64,000 nt of DNA from assembly GCF_003533305.1 (NCBI RefSeq), contig NZ_DOEH01000023.1, positions 164,310 to 228,309 of the forward strand, read 5' to 3'. The notes beneath the pieces were generated by a model that was given only the letters and a program-made list of their open reading frames with translations, had not been told where the DNA came from and made no database searches. The DNA comes from Providencia sp. (GTDB taxonomy: Bacteria > Pseudomonadota > Gammaproteobacteria > Enterobacterales > Enterobacteriaceae). Shown here one piece after another: positions 57,671 through 64,000 of the stretch; the first letter of the stretch is position 1, and each line of letters begins with the position of its first letter. A program made the position numbers and the translations under genes.

Positions 57671-59272
57671 ATGATGAATAAGACGATTTCCACTATTTTT
57701 TTGACGAGTTTTCTATTAGCTAGCGATATTGCTTTAGCTACAACTGTTACTAACAGTTATGTTTTTATCGAAAATGGTGTGGATAGTGAATATTTTATTA
57801 CACCGAAAACGACTGATCCCCGATTTTCTGGAGCTAATAAATATACCCGCTATTCTGGTAGCTCACAATTAAGTTTGGGGTATATGGGATACGTTAATAC
57901 TAGTATTAGAGCGAACCAAAATGTTGATATTTGGTTAGAGAATTCGCCAATAGATGGACCTTTTACAGGAAATAGATGCATGCGCGGCTATTGTGGCGAT
58001 GATAGCGGCTATTGGCCTGCCCAATATATTGGCAGTGATGGTGCGTATAAAATAGTGCAGAGTGATGTTCGAGGGGAATCAACCTATGCGCGAGGGATAT
58101 TTAGTGATTCAACCTATCGATATTTCCTATCTGTACCGGTGGGTACTGTAGAAACGTATAGCTATAGAGCTTGTATGACCACAGTCGATTATGATCCTAG
58201 TCGGGGAGAGTCTTGTCGAGGTGTTGGTGGCAATATTATTGCATCACATGAGTTTGTAATAACTAAATCAGGCCATATTAAATTAACGGCTACGGGGGCA
58301 ATACAAGAAGTTTATATTGATACTAACGGTAACCCAAGTTTAGGGCCGGGTGCACAGTTTTGCCGCTTGGGTACAGTTTCTCGAGTAGATGGTTTGATTT
58401 GTCAAATGATCAATCATGAAACGACAGGGGATATTTTTACAAATATTCGGTTAGGACTAAAAATAAACTCGACTTTAATTCCGTTCACGCCAACAGGAAG
58501 CTCAATAAAAATTGGGCCTGATGACGGAAGTAATAATTGGTATAATTACAATACAACTTATAATGCTAATTATTATTTTACAAACAATAGCAATCATATT
58601 GCTATCTTTTTCTCAAACACCTTTTTTAAGCAACTGATAGCTCAAAATGTAGATTTTACGAATAGCCAAGATTTTTTTACATTCTCATTTACTAATACAG
58701 CTGCACCCCAATCTGGATTCTATGAGTTTACACCTTCAAACCAATTAGTGATTAAACCACGAGATTATGGAATTAGCATTGTTCCTAGCGATTTCATACC
58801 GAATCCATCGAAAACGGGGAAAGTAGGCGCATCAGAGCCGCCTATTGAATTTAATTATATTGTTACGACAAGTGGCCCAAGGCAGGCTGATTCAATTACA
58901 GCTCGAGTAGAAGGGCCAAATATTAATGTTAGTGGGCGAAATTATTGTTTGTTCACATCCGATGATGACAGATATCAAGTGCCATTTTCTGCTTATCTTT
59001 CATTTAAAAATGCCTCAGGTATTGAGGAGTCGTATCGTTCAAATTGTGATAGTACTGAAATTTCTATGAAAAATGCACTCTGGGTAGAAACACCATGGGA
59101 TATTCCTAATCAAGATTTAGGGTCATTTTACCGTACAAATTTAGATTTAAGCTTTCCAATGAACGACTCAAATTCACTTTTTACTTTAGATGGTATTGAT
59201 TGGTTAGGTACTGTTTCTGCGAGTGGAACTGTTGTTGTAAAAGCTATTTGGACTGGGCCAGATGTACATTAG
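57671..59272 (+). CDS. ecpD: ECP pilus tip adhesin EcpD (MatE)
   Basis: EcpD is the polymerisable tip adhesin of the ECP pilus. The ATG at 57671 gives 533 residues with a signal peptide (ALA-TTVTN), near the 547 of E. coli EcpD. The protein is large with several cysteine pairs (NRCMRGYCGD, RACMTTVDYDPSRGESC, QFCRLG...LICQM). Gene position, size and lack of canonical pilin pattern support the assignment; I could not check residue identity in detail. Confidence 0.87.
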   Translation: MMNKTISTIFLTSFLLASDIALATTVTNSYVFIENGVDSEYFITPKTTDPRFSGANKYTRYSGSSQLSLGYMGYVNTSIRANQNVDIWLENSPIDGPFTGNRCMRGYCGDDSGYWPAQYIGSDGAYKIVQSDVRGESTYARGIFSDSTYRYFLSVPVGTVETYSYRACMTTVDYDPSRGESCRGVGGNIIASHEFVITKSGHIKLTATGAIQEVYIDTNGNPSLGPGAQFCRLGTVSRVDGLICQMINHETTGDIFTNIRLGLKINSTLIPFTPTGSSIKIGPDDGSNNWYNYNTTYNANYYFTNNSNHIAIFFSNTFFKQLIAQNVDFTNSQDFFTFSFTNTAAPQSGFYEFTPSNQLVIKPRDYGISIVPSDFIPNPSKTGKVGASEPPIEFNYIVTTSGPRQADSITARVEGPNINVSGRNYCLFTSDDDRYQVPFSAYLSFKNASGIEESYRSNCDSTEISMKNALWVETPWDIPNQDLGSFYRTNLDLSFPMNDSNSLFTLDGIDWLGTVSASGTVVVKAIWTGPDVH

Positions 59273-59373
59273 AGGCTTAGTCGTTTCTATAGTAAATGAA
59301 AATGGGCTGTTTTAAGAATAGTAGCTATTGGGATATTAAATGAATCAGTTAGTTTTAATCGATAAATTTATAC

Positions 59374-60057
59374 ATGATGAAAATAAAAATCCTTTGTAAA
59401 AACATATTATTAGTTTTACTCCTTTTGTCTTTTGGGAGAGCTTATGCGTTGTATATTAGCTCTGATATATCGTCATTAGAGGCAAGTAAAACATTTTTTT
59501 CAAAATCCTATATTAATGATACTAAAAAGACCAATTTGTATGATTTTAGTGCATATAAAATTGATAAACCGGGAAGTGCAGAAAAAGGGCAGGCTATTAT
59601 TGATGGGGAGATTATTTTTACACCACTAAAAAAAATCTTACTACCCGGTGAACAGGAGTTTTTTAAAATTTTTTATCGCGGAAATAGCGATGAAAAAGAA
59701 CGTTATTACAAGATTATTATTAGTGAAACACCACTTGAAATGCAGAGTGAAAATCGACGTGAAAGACAATCTTTGTTTTATCCTACGATGAGCCTAGAAA
59801 CCTATTTTGTCGTGAGACCAAAAGATATCAATTTTAAATATGAGGTTAATACCAATGAAGGGGTAATAAAAAATATCGGTAATACCTATTTTCGAGTCAT
59901 CTTACACGATGATTGCAGTTCTGAGGATGAAACGCCGTTAGTATTATATTTGTTACCACAGGAAGAGTATCGAGATTTAAAAGTAAAAAATAAAAGTCGA
60001 AAATATATTGTGATTTTTGATAAATATTATCCTATTGGCAATTGTGAAACATTGTAA
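59374..60057 (+). CDS. ecpE: ECP pilus chaperone EcpE (MatF)
   Basis: The 227-residue protein is a second alpha-class chaperone of the ECP system. It has a signal peptide (AYA-LYISS) and the pattern shared with EcpB: KIDKPGSAEKGQAIIDGEI, FFKIFYRGNSDEKERYYKI, TYFVVRP, then KNIGNTYFRV. It is the last gene of ecpABCDE, 101 bases after ecpD, and is followed by a terminator. Confidence 0.9.
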   Translation: MMKIKILCKNILLVLLLLSFGRAYALYISSDISSLEASKTFFSKSYINDTKKTNLYDFSAYKIDKPGSAEKGQAIIDGEIIFTPLKKILLPGEQEFFKIFYRGNSDEKERYYKIIISETPLEMQSENRRERQSLFYPTMSLETYFVVRPKDINFKYEVNTNEGVIKNIGNTYFRVILHDDCSSEDETPLVLYLLPQEEYRDLKVKNKSRKYIVIFDKYYPIGNCETL

Positions 60058-60134
60058 ATAAATGGGTTGAAATTATAGGTTTAATTTATTGATTGTTATG
60101 CATAGCGTGGTTGAAATGATGAGCAATCAAGAAG

Positions 60135-60160
60135 GAGGCTAATTTTAGCCTCTTTTTTTT
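60135..60160 (+). terminator. Intrinsic terminator of ecpABCDE
   Basis: GAGGCT and AGCCTC form a 6-bp stem with the loop AATTTT, followed by eight T, about 80 bases after ecpE. Confidence 0.85.
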
Positions 60161-60830
60161 GAATAATATAAATAATGATAAGAAAAAAATTATGTTTAAT
60201 ATGATGGTTTGGGCAGAATTAAGTACATAAAATAATTAAATTGGTTTAAGTATAGCCCGGTTAATAACTATGAAAATTTACTATAGAGTAACAAATTAGA
60301 ATTTTGCAAACAATACTTCACTTAAATTTACAAAGTAAGTCGTAAATGGATTTGTTTTATTTTATTAGTATGATTAACTCAATGTAATTGCTTAAAAGAT
60401 AACCAATCTATTTTTAGATGAATTATTATAAAAAATTTTATAAAACAAATTGTTATATTGAAATTAAATTATTTCATTATGTGACTTTGAGGTTTCCATT
60501 AATTTCAATATGTAAAAAAATATTATTTTTGGAATTTAATGTCAATTAACTAGTCATTTTATGATTAAAGCAAGATTATTAACTATTTCAATAGTTCTGT
60601 TTGAACATCGTTTATTATAAAAAGAGTATTGTTTTGGTTTTTAACGCTTACTTTACGCTTAGTTTGTGTAATTTAGATGCCGCAGCTAAAAGCCATTGTT
60701 AAAGTATGGTTTTTATTTTTTTTATTTGGCATTAGAATTTACTTCCCTTGTAAAACACTGTGATTGTTTGTTTTTACTATACAATTCACTTGTTTTTAGG
60801 AGTAAAAAAGCCAAAATGGAATGAATTAGT
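60161..60830. other. Gene-free AT-rich region upstream of locus C
   Basis: About 670 bases without a gene. A TTTATTTGGCATTAGAATT block at 60720-60739, 92-111 bases before the regulator gene, resembles TTATTGGCATTATTGAATT at 43561-43579, 77-95 bases before the locus A regulator gene. T-rich repeats (TGTTTTTAC, TTGTTTTTAGG) lie just before the regulator. Nothing else stands out. Confidence 0.5.
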
Positions 60831-61187
60831 ATGAATAATTTAATATCAACGACTAAAGATCACATAGCAATTGCCATCGGCTATGAGCTTTCAAAGTTAA
60901 GAAAATTACGAAACCTATCGGGAAAGAAACTTGCTGAAATGATAGATATTTCACAGCAACAGATTTCTCGATATGAAAGAGGTACTTGTCGTATCAATAC
61001 CGACACATTAGTTTATTTATTATATAAATTAGGTACCTCTCTTGATGATTTCTTTATTGGTGTATCTTTGAGATTAAAAGAAATAGATCCTGAATTATAT
61101 AAAAATTATCGATTTCTGTTTTATCCCTTAACTAGAGATAGCTATAAAAAATATTTTAAATTTGATGATACATCTCATTTTGGTTGA
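60831..61187 (+). CDS. MrpJ-type fimbrial transcriptional regulator, locus C
   Basis: The 118-residue protein has the XRE helix-turn-helix (about 17-72: GYELSKLRKLRNLSGKKLAEM, ISQQQISRYERG, INTDTLVYLLYKLG) and a basic-aromatic tail. It is the third member of the family in the window and lies 193 bases before a pilin gene. The tail (SLRLKEIDPELYKNYRF) resembles that of the locus A paralogue (FLRAFETEKKLCVKYHN) more than that of locus B. Confidence 0.88.
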   Translation: MNNLISTTKDHIAIAIGYELSKLRKLRNLSGKKLAEMIDISQQQISRYERGTCRINTDTLVYLLYKLGTSLDDFFIGVSLRLKEIDPELYKNYRFLFYPLTRDSYKKYFKFDDTSHFG

Positions 61188-61380
61188 CGCTATTCTATTG
61201 AATTTATTTTTAATTAATTTTATTAATTAATTTAATGGGTTTTTAGCTGCACTTATTTATTATATTTGTGTAGTGATAACCTTATGTTGAATATAAATTA
61301 AAATATAAGAAAACAATTCAATATCTAATATTGGGTTGTCTTTGCTGTGTGTTTTATTTAAATATTAGAGAGATTATAGT

Positions 61381-61902
61381 ATGACATTTAAAAAAATTGT
61401 TCTCACTACTACATTATTTGCAAGTACTGCTGGTATGAGTTTAAGCGCGAGTGCTTCACCATCAGCAGAAGTTACATTACAAGGTGTTATTACGAGTACA
61501 ACCTGCGATGTGACGATTAATGGTGGGAAATCTATTTTAAACGTTGGTGTATTTAAGCCAGCAGATTTCGTGGCAAATAAAATGTTAGGTGCCGTCAAGA
61601 TGCCTGTCACACTAACTAATTGTAAAGCCGATGAAACGGGTGATTTGATTATTCAAGGTTTAACGTCTGTCGCTAATAATGACCAAAATATTTTTGTTAG
61701 TAATGATGCAGAAAAAGTTGGTTTCATGATTGCGCAAGATGATGGAAAAACGATTGTTAAAAATGGTCAACGTATTGGTTTGGATGCTAAAGAAGATGGT
61801 GTGACTGAGTATGTCTTTACCGTTGGTATGGCTTCTGCTGCCGCAAATCCTGAGCCAAATGCTTACAGCGCTCCTATCTTAATTTCTTATATCGTTAATT
61901 AA
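61381..61902 (+). CDS. Fimbrial subunit, probably major pilin, locus C
   Basis: The 173-residue precursor has a signal peptide (SASA-SPSAE) and the pilin cysteines in ITSTTCDVTINGG and TLTNCKADET, ending ISYIVN. The VTLQGVITSTTCDVTI start and the long N-terminal loop are those of a type-1-like pilin. Its place right after the regulator and before the chaperone gene suggests the major subunit. A perfect hairpin follows the gene. Confidence 0.88.
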   Translation: MTFKKIVLTTTLFASTAGMSLSASASPSAEVTLQGVITSTTCDVTINGGKSILNVGVFKPADFVANKMLGAVKMPVTLTNCKADETGDLIIQGLTSVANNDQNIFVSNDAEKVGFMIAQDDGKTIVKNGQRIGLDAKEDGVTEYVFTVGMASAAANPEPNAYSAPILISYIVN

Positions 61903-61920
61903 TTTATCGGTAACTAACGC

Positions 61921-61950
61921 GAGTTAGCAGGAGATATCTTCTGCTAACTC
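61921..61950 (+). promoter_or_regulatory. Stem-loop after the locus C pilin gene
   Basis: GAGTTAGCAG and CTGCTAACTC form a perfect 10-bp stem with a 10-base loop, 18 bases after the pilin stop codon and 17 bases before the chaperone start. No T-run follows, so it is more likely an mRNA-stability or partial-termination element. Confidence 0.65.
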
Positions 61951-61967
61951 AAATAAAGGTTGTGTGG

Positions 61968-62699
61968 ATGATGCGTATTTATCGTTTTTTGTGGTTGAGT
62001 GTGATGAGCCTTTATTTTTTTTGTACTCATGCAATGGCCGGGATATCTCTAGATAGTACTCGAATTATTTTCGCGGAAGGTCGTGAAGCAAAAAGTCAAT
62101 CGATAGGTGTGACAAGTAGTACCCAGTCAGCAACTGCTTATTTGGTGAAGGCGCAAGTGATGGGAGATGTTCGGGGGATACAAATGCAAACGCCTTTTTC
62201 TATAACACCATCACTTTTTCGCTTAGAACCAGGAAGTTCTAATCAGTTGCGGATATTGAAGACAGGAAATCAAGTGTTGCCTCAAGATAGAGAGTCTATC
62301 TTTTACCTTCGAGTCATGGCGCTACCATCAGGGCAAGAAAAAGAGTCTACATCGACAATAAAATTAGGTGGTGCTATCACAGTGTCAACTGGAAATGTGA
62401 TTAAACTTTTCTATCGCCCATCTAAATTATTAATGACCCCACAGCAAGCGATGGCGTCACTGCAATTTTCACGCCACGGGCACGTATTGCAGGTAAATAA
62501 TCCAACACCTTATTTTGTCACTTTATCATCACTGTCTTCTGGGGGGAAAATCGTTCCAATCAGTGTTCGTGAGCAAAATACAATGATTGAACCTTTTGGA
62601 ACAATGGCGTACCCGGGTGCAAGTGTGGTGGGAAAAGTGACATGGAAAGCCATTAATGATTATGGCGGAATGGAGGTTTTCCATGGCGTTATTCGATAA
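61968..62699 (+). CDS. Periplasmic fimbrial chaperone (PapD family), locus C
   Basis: The ATG at 61968 with AAGG eight bases upstream gives 243 residues. The signal peptide ends AMA-GISLD. Chaperone features are Arg in DSTRIIF, the signature LPQDRESIFYLRVMALP, and Lys in NVIKLFYRPSKLL. It lacks the C-terminal cysteine pair of the locus A chaperone. Its end overlaps the next gene by 17 bases. Confidence 0.93.
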   Translation: MMRIYRFLWLSVMSLYFFCTHAMAGISLDSTRIIFAEGREAKSQSIGVTSSTQSATAYLVKAQVMGDVRGIQMQTPFSITPSLFRLEPGSSNQLRILKTGNQVLPQDRESIFYLRVMALPSGQEKESTSTIKLGGAITVSTGNVIKLFYRPSKLLMTPQQAMASLQFSRHGHVLQVNNPTPYFVTLSSLSSGGKIVPISVREQNTMIEPFGTMAYPGASVVGKVTWKAINDYGGMEVFHGVIR

Positions 62700-63264
62700 C
62701 TCAATGGTTTTAAAGTTCTTTATAGGAATGAGTGCATTATTTAGCAGTTCGGTAGTGCTTGCCACATCAGCATCTGTCGAATTTAGTGCAAAAATTGCCT
62801 ATGAGGGAGCTTGTGAGATAGCGGTACCACCAACGGTGATTTTTAATCATGGCGAAGAGATTTTACCGAGCCAAATAGAGGCAAAGGATGCCGCGGCGAA
62901 AAAAAACTTTAATTTGATGCTGACTAATTGCAAAGGGGTTGGTGTGACACCGAAGATTAGTATCGTAGGCCCTTCAAATGCTGATTATGGCGATGATTTA
63001 TTTTTAGACCCTATTGGTACTACATCAATCGGTTACGGTATTTTATTGAAAACTGAAGGGAACGCAACGTTCCAACCAAATGTGAATTTAGCGAGTAATA
63101 AAACCATTTCAACGGTTGATCATTGGGACAAAAGTACGAGCTTGGACACTATCAATGGCGCATTACCTATAGTGGCTATTTTAAGCTGTGGGCGTTGTGA
63201 TGCTAAGGGACGTATTGGTGGTGAGTTGAATGCTACTGTGACTTTTGATTTTCAATACGATTAA
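62683..63264 (+). CDS. Minor fimbrial subunit, locus C (first)
   Basis: The ATG at 62683 has GGAGG eight bases upstream and gives 193 residues with a signal peptide (VLA-TSASV). It has pilin cysteines (YEGACEIAV, LTNCKGV) and an extra pair (LSCGRCDAKG) near the C-terminus, ending TFDFQYD. The longer frame from 62656 is not supported. The overlap with the chaperone suggests coupled translation. Confidence 0.84.
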   Translation: MALFDNSMVLKFFIGMSALFSSSVVLATSASVEFSAKIAYEGACEIAVPPTVIFNHGEEILPSQIEAKDAAAKKNFNLMLTNCKGVGVTPKISIVGPSNADYGDDLFLDPIGTTSIGYGILLKTEGNATFQPNVNLASNKTISTVDHWDKSTSLDTINGALPIVAILSCGRCDAKGRIGGELNATVTFDFQYD

Positions 63265-63279
63265 TTCATGAGGCGAACA

Positions 63280-63858
63280 ATGAAATTACTGACCTTTACT
63301 TTTCAATGTATGGGAGGGCTTGTTTTCATGTTTACGATTAATTCGATGGTATTAGCGGCGGATCTTTCCATGATGGCATCAATAGCGAAGAAAGGCGTAG
63401 GGTGCGAAATAACCTTACCGCAGAATGTATTGACTTTTGCTCCCCTAAGTATGCGTCAGCTTAAAGGCCCAATTCAAGCTCACCAAATTAAGTCGTTAAT
63501 TGTGCGCTTATCCTGTGTAAATGAAACTGAATTAATTAAGCCAATGCTGACCTTGCGAGGTATCACACCTTATGCAGAAGATTTGCATCAAACTGTATTT
63601 TTAGATGATACGCCTAACGGGGTTGGGTTTATGGTGCGCCAGTCACCGGATGATAAACCAATCGGGTTATTAGATTTTTATCAGCCTGATGCTGCGATTG
63701 GTAATGATAACACTGTGCAACCACTTAATGTTCTGAATAACGACAATCAATACAAAAGCGATAACGTATTGTGGGTTGGGATTGTAGGACCGTTGCAAAG
63801 TAACATTATTGCAGGGCGTTTTCATGCATCGTTGACCATCAATGTGGCATTTCAATAG
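63280..63858 (+). CDS. Minor fimbrial subunit, locus C (second)
   Basis: The ATG at 63280 with GAGG six bases upstream gives 192 residues with a signal peptide (VLA-ADLSM). It has pilin cysteines (GVGCEITLP, RLSCVNE) and ends LTINVAFQ. The KGVGCEI/EGACEI pattern makes it a paralogue of the preceding gene. Confidence 0.84.
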   Translation: MKLLTFTFQCMGGLVFMFTINSMVLAADLSMMASIAKKGVGCEITLPQNVLTFAPLSMRQLKGPIQAHQIKSLIVRLSCVNETELIKPMLTLRGITPYAEDLHQTVFLDDTPNGVGFMVRQSPDDKPIGLLDFYQPDAAIGNDNTVQPLNVLNNDNQYKSDNVLWVGIVGPLQSNIIAGRFHASLTINVAFQ

Positions 63859-63869
63859 TGGATATCGAC

Positions 63870-64000
63870 ATGAGGGTGAAACGTTTAATTGTATGTTTTA
63901 ATTTGATAAATAAGATTGTATTAGGGTTTGTGATTGCCGTTTGGAGTGTAGTGGGTATTGCTGATACCAGTAGTAGTACGTTTAATTTCACTGCAATATT
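63870..64000 (+). CDS. Partial fimbrial gene cut by the right window edge, locus C
   Basis: An open frame starts at an ATG 11 bases after the preceding stop and encodes a basic start, a hydrophobic signal-like segment (IVLGFVIAVWSVVGIA) and DTSSSTFNFTA before the window ends. It is probably another pilin or adhesin subunit of locus C. Confidence 0.6.
   Translation, partial: MRVKRLIVCFNLINKIVLGFVIAVWSVVGIADTSSSTFNFTAI

Noticed and set aside
60561..60620. A 19-codon open frame in the spacer before locus C
   Set aside because: It is too short, lacks a ribosome site, and its composition is that of the surrounding AT-rich DNA.

Overview
The window looks like a chromosome segment of a low-GC enterobacterium of the Morganellaceae, most probably Providencia or a close relative. 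The housekeeping proteins read as close orthologues of Escherichia coli proteins in almost the same order. The right third carries MrpJ-type regulators and an MR/P-like fimbrial operon, which are typical of Proteus and Providencia. The genus call is an inference from gene content; no database search was possible.

Positions 1-37,071 hold a conserved housekeeping block in the order known from about 9-10 min of the E. coli map. It contains ispA and xseB (isoprenoids, exonuclease VII), thiI, yajL-panE, yajQ, yajR, the cytochrome bo3 operon cyoABCDE, an OmpK/Tsx-type outer-membrane channel, yajG-ampG (muropeptide recycling), bolA, the proteostasis cluster tig-clpP-clpX-lon, hupB, ppiD, ybaV, fadM, queC, decR, mdlA-mdlB, glnK-amtB (nitrogen sensing and ammonium uptake), tesB, ybaY, the 4.5S RNA gene ffs, and hha-tomB. 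Clear regulatory sites include a sigma54 promoter with an NtrC-like site at glnK, a sigma32-type promoter at lon, a CRP-like site at the OmpK/Tsx gene, and many perfect intrinsic terminators. At least three copies of a roughly 100-bp palindromic repeat sit in the intergenic spaces.

Positions 37,613-42,155 hold mltD, gloB, yafS, rnhA, dnaQ and tRNA-Asp(GUC). In E. coli this block lies near 5 min, so the two blocks are joined here at tomB/mltD.

From 42,156 to the end, the tRNA-Asp gene is followed by an AT-rich accessory region of at least 22 kb that consists almost only of fimbrial genes. Locus A (43.6-52.3 kb) is an MR/P-like chaperone-usher operon: major pilin, minor pilin, usher, chaperone, four minor pilins and a two-domain tip adhesin. 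Locus B (53.3-60.1 kb) is a complete E. coli common pilus (ECP/Mat) operon, ecpABCDE. Locus C (60.8 kb to beyond the end) has a pilin, a chaperone, two more pilins and a truncated gene; its usher must lie outside the window if it exists.

Each locus is headed by its own MrpJ-type helix-turn-helix gene, set in long, gene-free, AT-rich DNA. In each locus a stem-loop also lies directly after the major pilin gene. The ecp operon has an MrpJ-type regulator where E. coli has the LuxR-type EcpR. This repeated regulator + pilin + hairpin layout is the most notable accessory feature. It suggests a set of fimbrial operons wired into one MrpJ-like network, possibly with cross-control between fimbriae and with motility.
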